This document shows, piece by piece, positions 51,903-59,801 of a stretch of DNA of 64,000 nt. The notes beneath the pieces are model-generated. The model worked only from the letters and a program-made list of their open reading frames with translations, did no database searches and was not told the DNA's origin. This stretch comes from Spirochaetota bacterium. GTDB taxonomy: Bacteria; Spirochaetota; UBA4802; UBA5368. Position 1 is the first letter of the stretch, and each line of letters begins with the position of its first letter. Location of the stretch: positions 19,629 through 83,628 of the forward strand of contig SCSX01000090.1 in NCBI GenBank assembly GCA_004297825.1, in the 5' to 3' direction. The translations under genes were made by a program, and so were the position numbers.

Positions 51903-52572
51903 GGTTCATGCACCTATACCCATGAAATTATGAACGCCATTCGGTAAAAGCGGATGTAAATCCGCGATCCGGTATTGTACAGCAATAATTTGTATTCAGC
52001 ATATAAATTTTTGCTCAAAATAAACTTTTCATCCCGGGTCTGATGACGGTTTTCGTATATCTGAATGCATAGTGTTTTTTGCCCTCTAAAAAAATTTCGC
52101 CGGCGGCCGTGCGGCGCCGATGCACCATAATTTGCAACAATTCTCGTTCCTCGTCAAGCCGCGGCCCAGTTCCCGGTTCTCCCGGGACGTCCGGCACCGC
52201 CCGCCGCTCCCTGTTACTATTTGTCCGGAAGGCCCAAAACCGCACAAAATTTTTTAAAAAATTTCATACGGAAAGATCCGGGAGGTGTTTGGAGGCGCCG
52301 GGGGCGAATGCCCCGACCGGCTGGCGGCATACGCTGCGGACTGTCAGCGTATCGGCCCCCCCCCTTTTTTAGATGCGCCCTGATCAAACCATGACACGTG
52401 GTGTCCCTGTGGCCTGCGTCGTGCGGGAAAATCCGCCTTTCGCAGGTATTTCCTTAATATCCAAAATGGACGTGTGCGGCGCAGGGTTATTGCCGCCCGG
52501 TAGACGACATTTCACAAAAAATTCATTATACTGTATATGGATGGTCCGCAGCAAATAACCGGAGGTAGTATC
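51903..52572. other. 670-nt intergenic region between divergent operons
   Basis: No convincing gene. It holds the upstream region of exbB (GCGGAT-GTAA-ATCCGC at 51950-51965, AT-rich 51975-52030) and that of the acyl-CoA dehydrogenase. An AT-rich block (52238-52268) precedes two plus-strand hairpins at 52301-52371. Confidence 0.5.
52301..52371 (+). ncRNA. Possible small RNA or leader with two hairpins and a T run
   Basis: GGGGC-GAAT-GCCCC (52301-52314) is followed by ATACGCTG (52329-52336) pairing with CAGCGTAT (52345-52352), then C9 and TTTTTT (ending about 52371). This looks like an intrinsic terminator, yet no plus-strand gene lies upstream. It may end a short RNA or act as an attenuator in the leader of the acyl-CoA dehydrogenase gene 200 nt downstream. 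Confidence 0.35.
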
Positions 52573-53919
52573 ATGCTTGATTTCACGCTCACCCCCGAGC
52601 AAGAGGTGCTGAAGATGAAGGCGCGGGAATTCGCCCTGCGCACGGTGCTCCCCGCCGCCTGGCGCTTTGACGAGTCGGACGAAGTCCCTCTCGAGGTGCT
52701 GCGCGCGGCCTATGAAGCCGGGCTCATGAACGTCGACATACCCGTGGAATACGGGGGAAAGGGCATGGGTCTCATGGAAATCGCGCTCCTCACCGAGGAG
52801 GTCGCCGCGGCCTGTCCCGGCATCGCGACCTCCATTTTCGCCAACTCGCTGGGGTTCGAGCCCATTGTGATCTCGGGCAGGGAGCATATCATGCGGAGGT
52901 ACCTTCCCCGGATCGCGAACGAGTTCAAGCGCATCTGCTACGCGACCTCCGAGCCCTCGATGGGATCGGACGTGGCGGGGATGCAGTGCCGCGCGCGGCG
53001 CGAGGGGGACGATTACGTCCTGAACGGGACCAAGTACTGGATCACGAACGCCGGTATCGCCGATTACATGACCATCTTCGCGACGGTGGACCCGGCCGCG
53101 AAACACGCGGGCATCTGCGCTTTTCTTGTGGAAAGGGACTGGGAGGGCGTCCGCGTGGGAAGGCGCATCCCCAAGATGGGACAGCGCACCTCGAACACCG
53201 CGGGCATTCACCTGAAAAACGTGCGCGTGCCCGCGGAGAACGTGCTCGCGGAACCGGGAGAGGGTTTCGTCCTGGCCATGAAGACATTCGCGCGCACGAG
53301 GCCCATGATTGGGGCGTTCGCCGTGGGGGTGATGCGCTCGGCGATGGAATACGCGCTGGATTACGCGAAAAAGCGCCGCGCATTCGGGAGTAAGCTGGGA
53401 AGCTACCAGTCGGTCCAGTTCAAGCTCGCCGAGATATTTCAAAAGGTCGAGACCTCGCGTCTCCTGGTCTGGAAATCCGCCTGGGAAACCGACCGCGGCA
53501 TGGACCCCACGATATCGGCCTCCATCACGAAATTCTACACGACCGAGGCCGCCATGCAGGTGCTGAACGACGCCCTGCAGATATTCGGCGGATACGGCTA
53601 CACCAAGATGTTTCCCATCGAGAAACTTCTCCGGGACACCAGGCTTTTCTCCATTTACGAGGGGACAAGCGAAATCCAGCGCATAATCGTCGCGGGACAC
53701 CTTCTCGCGTCGTACGAATCCATAATGCCCCCGATCGACGAGGTGCCGATACTCATCCGCGAGGACGATACGGTTCCGGAAACCGGCCTCGCCGGAACCG
53801 ATACGGCATGGCGCTGTCCCGTGTGCGGATTTGTTCACTACGGCGAGGAACCGCCGGAGGAATGCCCGTACTGTTTCGTGGGCGGAGCGGGCTTTAAGAA
53901 GGTATGGCCGCGCGCCTAG
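52573..53919 (+). CDS. Acyl-CoA dehydrogenase with a C-terminal rubredoxin domain
   Basis: A 448-aa protein. Residues 1-395 are a full acyl-CoA dehydrogenase: YATSEPSMGSDVAGMQC near 118, GTKYWITNAG in the beta domain, the Arg-containing QRTSNTAGI, and the catalytic Glu in IYEGTSEIQRI. Residues 413-448 are a rubredoxin-type Fe(Cys)4 site: C415, C418, C431 and C434 in WRCPVCGF and ECPYC. Such dehydrogenases normally pass FADH2 electrons to ETF; a fused iron centre suggests intramolecular transfer to another acceptor. GGAGG precedes the ATG at 52573. Etf genes are not adjacent. Short rubredoxin tails like this occur on rubrerythrins. Confidence 0.91.
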   Translation: MLDFTLTPEQEVLKMKAREFALRTVLPAAWRFDESDEVPLEVLRAAYEAGLMNVDIPVEYGGKGMGLMEIALLTEEVAAACPGIATSIFANSLGFEPIVISGREHIMRRYLPRIANEFKRICYATSEPSMGSDVAGMQCRARREGDDYVLNGTKYWITNAGIADYMTIFATVDPAAKHAGICAFLVERDWEGVRVGRRIPKMGQRTSNTAGIHLKNVRVPAENVLAEPGEGFVLAMKTFARTRPMIGAFAVGVMRSAMEYALDYAKKRRAFGSKLGSYQSVQFKLAEIFQKVETSRLLVWKSAWETDRGMDPTISASITKFYTTEAAMQVLNDALQIFGGYGYTKMFPIEKLLRDTRLFSIYEGTSEIQRIIVAGHLLASYESIMPPIDEVPILIREDDTVPETGLAGTDTAWRCPVCGFVHYGEEPPEECPYCFVGGAGFKKVWPRA

Positions 53920-54084
53920 GCGCCGGAAGAGGGTTTTAAGGAAATTGCATCGCCAATGGGGCGCTTTATACCGCGTTTCAAGGGTTAAAAATATCCGCCG
54001 ATTTCTAAAAAAATTGCGAATTGTGCTGGATTTTTCATCAAATTTCAGTATTTTATTATCATCTCAACTACTAAGGAGAAAGCT

Positions 54085-54189
54085 ATGAAAAGGAATATAA
54101 AGCTGTGCACCGATGTTGATTGCAGGAAGGTAGCGATGATTTCGCTCGAGGACCTGGAAGGTTACCTCGACAGGTTTGCATGGATATAG
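54085..54189 (+). CDS. Small 34-aa protein candidate
   Basis: ATG 54085 has AAGGAG 5-10 nt upstream, and the frame reads MKRNIKLCTDVDCRKVAMIS to a TAG at 54189. Two Cys (positions 8 and 13, CxxxxC) and an acidic helix follow. A weak hairpin (GCGGCC/GGCCG with T run) at about 54222-54245 may terminate it. No homologue is recognised; chance is possible given the short length. Confidence 0.4.
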   Translation: MKRNIKLCTDVDCRKVAMISLEDLEGYLDRFAWI

Positions 54190-54373
54190 ATCAACAGGTA
54201 TCTCTTCATATTTAACCTTGAAAGCGGCCCCCGAAAAGGCCGTTTTCTTTTTGCCACGACCCAGAATGTCACGTTTCGTCCTTGATGCGGATTCAGGTTT
54301 TTCCCGCGAGGAAAATCCCTTGACGCCGTACAAAAAATTACTTGGATATTCCCGGCAATATGTAGTAATATGC

Positions 54374-54523
54374 AAAATTCGGTAACTACTCAGCTATGAA
54401 ATACACAACCAAAAATAATTAAAGTATTGAATACCCCCGCCGCCAGAGGCGGCGGGGGTATTCCTGGCATTTATTATTTTATGTGCATATGTTTGGCACA
54501 CGGCTGAGCAGTTACAAAATTCG
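54374..54523. mobile_element. Solo MITE-like element with target-site duplication
   Basis: Element 54382-54515 (134 bp) has imperfect inverted ends GTAACTACTCAGC and GCTGAGCAGTTAC (12 of 13 match) and is flanked by perfect 8-bp direct repeats AAAATTCG (54374-54381 and 54516-54523). It encodes no protein; the centre is the 16-bp hairpin at 54429-54463. The 8-bp duplication fits IS66-type and some other transposases, which are absent here. It lies 29 nt before the outer-membrane protein gene at 54552 and likely supplies part of its upstream region. Confidence 0.72.
54429..54463. terminator. 16-bp perfect hairpin inside the MITE
   Basis: GAATACCCCCGCCGCC (54429-54444), loop AGA, and GGCGGCGGGGGTATTC (54448-54463). 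Very stable, with only a diffuse T-rich tail, so it may stop or pause transcription from either side. Confidence 0.75.
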
Positions 54524-54551
54524 TATATAAAAACACATCTAAGGAGGCAGA

Positions 54552-55442
54552 ATGCGAATCAAGCTCTCGTACCTTTTATTATTCATTTTCATGCTCTCGG
54601 GATTCCTCGCGGCGTCACTGTCGGCGGAAGAGCCGGCGGTCATAGTACCCCCATCGGACCGTCTTTACTGGGCATCGCTTTCCATCATCAGGTATAACCC
54701 GCTGGGGCTCGAGACCCAGAACCGCATCATGTACAGCAAGCGGCTTGCCGACAGCACCTCGCCGCTTTTCCGGGACACATTTATTGCGCTGGGACCATCG
54801 GTGAAGCTGAATCCCGCGTACGTAAAGGCGGGTGGATTGCTGGATTTCCAGCCCATAGGCGTATTCAACCTTCGCCTGGGGTACGAATTCATCAATTATT
54901 TCGGCACGCAGGGCTACCTGCAGTCCTCCGCGGTAAGGAACACGGATTACGATGACGACTTGAGGAAGGACAACGAGGACCTCGCCTATTCCACGAAAGG
55001 CCATCACTATTTCGCGGAACCCACCCTGCAGATGAAGGTGAGCAAGATCGCGGCGCGGTCGAAATTCGGGTTCGAATACTGGGACCTTGACCTTCACAAG
55101 ACCGACAAGTATTTCTATGACGCGACGCTCGATACGATGGTCCCCACCAAGAAGGTCGTATGGACGAACGATTCCGACCTGATCTACATGAGCGGGCAGC
55201 TCACCCTGGGCCTGCGCTACAGCGCGGTCTTCCCGGGCACCGCCCAGAGCCATATGCGCCTTGGCCCCCTCTTTGCATGGTCGTTCAATACGGACGATTA
55301 CACGAGCTTCAATAAGCCCACGCTCCTCGTGATCCTGGGCTGGTATCTTGACCATCCGAACAGGATCGGCGGGGTACCGTATGCGCTCGTGGGCTTCGCG
55401 TTCTCGATGGACTTCATGACGGCGAAGGCCCCGAAAAGTTAA
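54552..55442 (+). CDS. Outer-membrane beta-barrel-like protein of unknown function
   Basis: A 296-aa exported protein with a signal peptide ending near LSAEE (residue 26). The mature part is rich in alternating strands (GVFNLRLGYEFINYFG, KSKFGFEYWDLDLH-like, LIYMSGQLTLGLRYSAVFP, LLVILGWYLDHPNRIGGV). It lacks a clear terminal Phe, ending in AKAPKS after the last strand FAFSMDFMT. AAGGAGG is 5 nt before the ATG. The MITE ends just upstream and may set its promoter context. A terminator follows. Confidence 0.65.
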   Translation: MRIKLSYLLLFIFMLSGFLAASLSAEEPAVIVPPSDRLYWASLSIIRYNPLGLETQNRIMYSKRLADSTSPLFRDTFIALGPSVKLNPAYVKAGGLLDFQPIGVFNLRLGYEFINYFGTQGYLQSSAVRNTDYDDDLRKDNEDLAYSTKGHHYFAEPTLQMKVSKIAARSKFGFEYWDLDLHKTDKYFYDATLDTMVPTKKVVWTNDSDLIYMSGQLTLGLRYSAVFPGTAQSHMRLGPLFAWSFNTDDYTSFNKPTLLVILGWYLDHPNRIGGVPYALVGFAFSMDFMTAKAPKS

Positions 55443-55465
55443 AAAATCACGAATGGGTTGTATCG

Positions 55466-55500
55466 GAGACGCCTTCTTCATACGATGAAGGCGTCTCTTC
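55466..55500 (+). terminator. Intrinsic terminator
   Basis: GAGACGCCTTC (55466-55476) pairs with GAAGGCGTCTC (55487-55497), followed by TTCTT. It ends the gene at 54552. Confidence 0.7.
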
Positions 55501-55640
55501 TTAACCAGACCCCGCCCCCTATTCGCTGATAGCCTCACCGCTCCCTATCAAAATATTTTCTTGATAATGCGCTCCATCGACGCCATCATTCAGGCGTGCG
55601 CATCGGCGCACGTTCACGACAATGACTAGTGGGGGAACTC

Positions 55641-57740
55641 ATGGACAAGCTATTTTACCCGGAATCCATCGCGATTATAGGGCTTTCATCCAAGGCAAAC
55701 AATATTCCAAGGCTCGTCCTTGAAAACCTCATCCGCTGGGGATTCAAGGGTCGCATATTCGGAATAAACCCCGCGTCCCAGGACGCGCATGTTAACGGAA
55801 TCCGGATGTATCAGACCCTGGCCTCCCTTCCCGCCGTGCCCGACCTCGTCTTCGCCCTCGTCCCCGCGCGTTACATTCCCGCCATCGTCGAGGAATGCGG
55901 GAAGATCGGGGTCAAGTGGATGGCCATTCCCTCGGGCGGCTTCAACGAGCTCGGGGGAGACGGCGCGAAGCTCGCCGACCAGCTGGTCGCGAAGGCTCGG
56001 GAATACGGCATCCGCTTCGTGGGCCCCAACGGCGTAACGGTCGCGAACACCGCGAACGGCCTCTGTCTGCCGTTCATTCCGTCCTTCAGCCCGCCCAAGG
56101 GCGGCATGTCGATCATCAGCCAGTCCGGGGGCGTGGGACTCATGCTCTGGAACTTCATGAGCGACGAAAACGTGGGCATGGCGAAGTTCGCGAGCATAGG
56201 TAACAAGCTCGACCTGGACGAGGTGGACTTCCTGGAGTATTTCGGGCGCGATCCCGAGACGAAGATCATAGGCATGTACCTGGAGAGCATCCCCCGAGGG
56301 GAGGCCCTGCTCCGGGCCGCGTCGCGTATCGACAAGCCGATCATCATTTTGAAATCGAACACGACCCCGGCCGGCAAGAAGGCCGCGATGAGCCACACCG
56401 CCGCCCTGTCAAACGACGAGGACATCATCGATTCCGCGTTCGAGCGCGCGGGAATCATCCGGATCGGGCACTTCAACGAGTTCATATCGGTGGCCAAGGC
56501 CTTCGACCTTCCGCCCATGCGCGGCAACCGCATCATGGTGATGAGCCCCGCCGGGGGCATCACGGTGATGATGGCGGACCTGTGCGAGAAGATCGGGTTC
56601 GAATTCGCGAATCCCGGGCCCGACTTCTACGAGAGCCTGAAGAAATATTCGAACGCCGGGGTGATAAATTTTTCCAACCCGCTCGACATGGGCGACATCT
56701 ACAACATGGAAATGTACGCACACATATTCTACTCGGTGCTCCACAACGACAGCGTGGACGGCGTCGTGTACGTGAGCCAGTGGCCGCACATGCCCCGCGG
56801 CGAGGACATCTTCTACAAGATGTTTCACACCGACCTTTCCAAGGAGGCGACGGGCTCCATGCTGTCGTCGGGAAAACCGCTCGCCGCGTGCCTCTTCGGC
56901 AGGTCGAAAACCATTTCGCAGATCAAGCGCAACATCAACTTCCCGATCTTCAACAGCGCCGAGGAGATGATCGTCGCCATGAAGAAACAGGCCGAATTCC
57001 ACGCGCGTCGAGAGAGGAAGGCCGTACCGCTCACCATCCCGGCGGACATCGACCGCGAGGCGGCGCGGGAGTGGATGCGCAGCCGCGCGGGGGACTTTGG
57101 CGAGGAATCGCTCGCGCTGTTCCAGGGCTACGGCATAGGCGCCGCGCCCTCCGCGCTCGCGGCGGATGAGAACGCCGCCGCGGACGCCGCGGCGAAGCTG
57201 GGCTTCCCCGCGGTCATGAAGGTCGTATCGCCCGACGCGCTCCACAAGACCGACGCCGGGGGCGTGATCACGGGGATCGACGGCGCGAAAGCGGCGAAGG
57301 AGGCGTTTGGGACCATTCGCTCGAACCTGGAGCGCTATAAGCCCGGCGCGCGCTTTGACGGCGTGCGCGTCATGCCCATGGCCGGTCCCGGGTACGACAT
57401 GTTTATCGGCGGAACGCACGACGCCTCGTTCGGTCCTGTCGTGTTTTTCGGCTACGGGGGAATCTACATCGAGGTGTTCAGGGACACGGCGAACGTGCTG
57501 TGCCCGGCGCGCCCGGAGGAGGTGGCGCGCAAGCTCGCGAAGCTCAGGTCGGCGAAGATACTCGGGGGGATGCGCGGTAAGCCCCGCGCGGACGTGGATT
57601 CGTTCGTGGACATGATCGTGAGGGTGTCGCACCTGCTCGCGGATTTTCCCTCGATCAAGGAGCTGGACCTCAACCCGGTGCGCCTCCCAGAAGACGGTTC
57701 CCGCGCGATCGCGCTGGATGCGCGCATCCGTATCGGCTGA
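55641..57740 (+). CDS. ADP-forming acyl-CoA synthetase (acetate:CoA ligase family)
   Basis: A 699-aa single-chain NDP-forming acyl-CoA synthetase, which converts acyl-CoA plus ADP and phosphate to acid plus ATP, or the reverse. Domain order: CoA-binding (YPESIAIIGLSSKANNIPRLVLEN), succinyl-CoA-ligase-like with phospho-His H252 in KKAAMSHTAAL, and the C-terminal ATP-grasp (about 455-699: FPAVMKVVSPDALHKTDAGGV, GYDMFIGGTHDASFGP, LGGMRG). QSGGVGLMLWN is the conserved phosphate loop. Fusion of alpha and beta chains is usual. The ATG at 55641 has GGGGGAA upstream. Substrate could be acetyl-CoA or longer acyl-CoA, which would fit the beta-oxidation genes nearby. Confidence 0.9.
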   Translation: MDKLFYPESIAIIGLSSKANNIPRLVLENLIRWGFKGRIFGINPASQDAHVNGIRMYQTLASLPAVPDLVFALVPARYIPAIVEECGKIGVKWMAIPSGGFNELGGDGAKLADQLVAKAREYGIRFVGPNGVTVANTANGLCLPFIPSFSPPKGGMSIISQSGGVGLMLWNFMSDENVGMAKFASIGNKLDLDEVDFLEYFGRDPETKIIGMYLESIPRGEALLRAASRIDKPIIILKSNTTPAGKKAAMSHTAALSNDEDIIDSAFERAGIIRIGHFNEFISVAKAFDLPPMRGNRIMVMSPAGGITVMMADLCEKIGFEFANPGPDFYESLKKYSNAGVINFSNPLDMGDIYNMEMYAHIFYSVLHNDSVDGVVYVSQWPHMPRGEDIFYKMFHTDLSKEATGSMLSSGKPLAACLFGRSKTISQIKRNINFPIFNSAEEMIVAMKKQAEFHARRERKAVPLTIPADIDREAAREWMRSRAGDFGEESLALFQGYGIGAAPSALAADENAAADAAAKLGFPAVMKVVSPDALHKTDAGGVITGIDGAKAAKEAFGTIRSNLERYKPGARFDGVRVMPMAGPGYDMFIGGTHDASFGPVVFFGYGGIYIEVFRDTANVLCPARPEEVARKLAKLRSAKILGGMRGKPRADVDSFVDMIVRVSHLLADFPSIKELDLNPVRLPEDGSRAIALDARIRIG

Positions 57741-57751
57741 GGAAATTTATT

Positions 57752-57771
57752 TCCCCCGGGGCGCGCCGGGG
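57752..57771 (+). terminator. GC-rich hairpin after the acyl-CoA synthetase gene
   Basis: CCCCCGG (57752-57758), loop GGCGCG, CCGGGGG (57765-57771), 12 nt after the stop codon. No T run, so termination is possible but unproven. The rest of the gap to 58034 shows no gene. Confidence 0.45.
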
Positions 57772-58034
57772 GCCCATTCGCCTTTCCCGCGCACGGGTAT
57801 GCTCCCTACTTGGGTCCGTCCGCTTCGTGCATGTGAATCTCGGTCTGGATATACATTCATTCACAGGATGTCCATATTTAAAAATTTTGGCTGCGCCGAT
57901 ATTCACGGCGGTCCCCCGCGCGATCGAAACAATTAATGTTGACGGGCCGGGCCGGTGACGCTATGCCGGATACGCTTCGCGCGCACGGGCCCCACCCGCG
58001 CACCGCGCGCATATCACTCCCAGGCAGGGCAAAA

Positions 58035-59321
58035 ATGGAAGATTTGAAGAAAGCGTACAAGACCGTAATGGACGACCACTTTCCCGACACCATGACCATA
58101 GGTTTCGGGGAGCAGATACTCACCTACAGGAAGCGCGCGTGGAGGCTCGAGGACGGGGGCGCGCTCGTCGAGAAGGGCCTGCGCTACGGGGAGAACCCCG
58201 GACAGGAAGCGGCCATGTACGAGCTCGTGAACGGGAACCTCGCGCTGGGCGGCTGCACGTTTATCGGCCCCGGGAACGCCCTGACGAGCGCGATCGACGA
58301 GCGCATGATGCTCCAGCCCGGGAAGCACCCCGGCAAGATCAACCTCACCGACATCGACAACGCGCTGAACGTGTTGAAATACCTCACCGACCGGCCCGCG
58401 GCCGTGATCGTGAAGCACAACAATCCCTGCGGCGTCGCCTACGGCGCGACGATCGCGGAGGCCTTCAGCCGCGCCTTCCGCGCCGACCGCATCGCCGCGT
58501 TTGGGGGCTGCGTCGCCCTCAACAGGCCCTGCGACCGCGAGACCGCGGAGCTCATCGCGAAGGAATACATGGAGGTCGCCGTCGCGCCGGACTACGTCGG
58601 GGGGGCCTTCGAACTGCTCCAGAAGCGCAAGAATCTCCGTATAATAAAAATCGAGCGCATCGACAAGCTCGAGCAGTATAGATCGGCGCGCTTCGTTGAC
58701 TTCAAGTCGCTCATGGACGGCGGCATCATCGTGCAGCAGTCGCCGCAGAACATCGTGAACGGGAAGGGCGACCTGAAGCCCGCGGCGGCCGAGTACAAAG
58801 GGCAATCCTACAGGATAGACCGGCTCCCCACGGAAAAAGAATACGCCGACCTCCTCTTCGGCTGGTTCGTGGAACAGGGCGTGACCTCCAACTCCGTGCT
58901 GTACGTGAAGGACGGGGTCACCGTGGGCATAGGCACCGGCGAGCAGGACCGCGTGGGCGTCGCCGAGATCGCCGTGTACAAGGCCTACACCAAGTACGCC
59001 GATCTCCTCTGTTTCGACAAGTACGCGATATCCTACAAGCAACTGGAGCTCCTCGTGGAAAAGGGCGAGCGGAAAAAATCGGAACTCGCGGACCTGGACG
59101 AGGCGACGAAGGCCGTGAAGGCGGGGCTATCGGGCTCCGCGATGGTATCGGACGCCTTTTTCCCGTTCCGCGACGGCGTGGACGTGGGGATCAAGCAGGG
59201 CGTAACCTCGATCATCCAGCCCGGCGGCTCCGAACGGGATTTCGAATCGATCACGGCGTGCAACGAATCGGACCCCAAGGTCGCCATGGTCTACACCGGA
59301 CAACGCGCGTTCAAGCACTAG
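58035..59321 (+). CDS. Stand-alone AICAR transformylase (PurH C-terminal domain type)
   Basis: A 428-aa protein equivalent to the formyltransferase half of PurH, which formylates AICAR with 10-formyl-tetrahydrofolate. Marks are GLRYGENPGQEAAMY near residue 51, the catalytic KHNNPCGVAYG near 126, the FGGCVALNR segment, GGIIVQQSP, and SDAFFPFRDGVDVGIKQGVTSIIQPGGS at the end. The N-terminal IMP cyclohydrolase (MGS) domain is absent, and the length agrees with a single-domain enzyme rather than a truncation. An in-frame ATG at 57936 exists but adds a poor leader. A separate IMP cyclohydrolase must exist elsewhere. Confidence 0.88.
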   Translation: MEDLKKAYKTVMDDHFPDTMTIGFGEQILTYRKRAWRLEDGGALVEKGLRYGENPGQEAAMYELVNGNLALGGCTFIGPGNALTSAIDERMMLQPGKHPGKINLTDIDNALNVLKYLTDRPAAVIVKHNNPCGVAYGATIAEAFSRAFRADRIAAFGGCVALNRPCDRETAELIAKEYMEVAVAPDYVGGAFELLQKRKNLRIIKIERIDKLEQYRSARFVDFKSLMDGGIIVQQSPQNIVNGKGDLKPAAAEYKGQSYRIDRLPTEKEYADLLFGWFVEQGVTSNSVLYVKDGVTVGIGTGEQDRVGVAEIAVYKAYTKYADLLCFDKYAISYKQLELLVEKGERKKSELADLDEATKAVKAGLSGSAMVSDAFFPFRDGVDVGIKQGVTSIIQPGGSERDFESITACNESDPKVAMVYTGQRAFKH

Positions 59322-59329
59322 GCCGGCCG

Positions 59330-59416
59330 GATCGTTCGAACAATGAAACCGATATGGTGGTCACGGTCTATTCATACTATTTCAACGAGGAGAAGCAGGA
59401 TGAGAATAACGTATGA
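59330..59416 (+). pseudogene. C-terminal remnant of a DUF4258-like partner gene
   Basis: In one frame 59330-59416 reads DRSNNETDMVVTVYSYYFNE then a short tail and stop. A VVTVY strand at the C-terminus is typical of DUF4258-type small proteins that commonly precede DUF2283 genes. No start or N-terminal part is present upstream, since the AICAR transformylase stop lies at 59319. This is probably a decayed partner; evidence is short and partly recalled. Confidence 0.3.
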
Positions 59417-59615
59417 TTCCGAGGTTGATGCCCTCTATATCCGGTTTATTGAAGCGGCGGTGACAACCGAACATGTTGCCGATGGCATAGCGGTCGATTA
59501 TGATTCAGCCGGGAATATTGCCGGCATTGAGCTTCTTGACGCGGTGAAGAGGCTTGGTTCGAAGGACGTCTTTAAAAAGGTTATTCTCGAAGACCTTGGG
59601 TTACACGCTTCCTAG
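59400..59615 (+). CDS. DUF2283 family protein
   Basis: A 71-aa protein starting at ATG 59400 behind GAGGAG. MRITYDSEVDALYIRFIEAA, VADGIAVDYDSAGNIAGIELLDA and VKRL match the DUF2283 pattern. These small proteins often pair with DUF4258 genes in antitoxin-like modules, but activity is unproven. The upstream partner seems broken. A GCCCGTCC/GGACGGGC hairpin (59643-59665) follows. Confidence 0.82.
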   Translation: MRITYDSEVDALYIRFIEAAVTTEHVADGIAVDYDSAGNIAGIELLDAVKRLGSKDVFKKVILEDLGLHAS

Positions 59616-59641
59616 TTCCGGACGGCTTCCTCCCGTTCCGA

Positions 59642-59666
59642 CGCCCGTCCCGATCGCGGACGGGCG
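59642..59666 (+). terminator. Hairpin after the DUF2283 gene
   Basis: CGCCCGTCC and GGACGGGCG around a 7-nt loop. No immediate T run, though a T-rich stretch starts about 30 nt later. Confidence 0.45.
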
Positions 59667-59801
59667 CCACACCCCCCTCATGGTTTCATCGTCATCTTTT
59701 TTCTTGTGTTTACCCCTGCCCAAGAGTATATTTGAGAAAAACCGCATACTCACAATCGAATCGATCAAGGGGCGGTGGCACGTACAGGAAGGAGACGGGT
59801 C

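Noticed and set aside
52015..52245. Minus-strand frame of 76 codons upstream of exbB
   Set aside because: It has no ribosome site, odd composition and no recognisable motif; the region is more likely regulatory.
53831..54088. Plus-strand frame of 85 codons crossing the end of the acyl-CoA dehydrogenase
   Set aside because: It starts inside the rubredoxin coding part and is Arg/Leu-rich noise.
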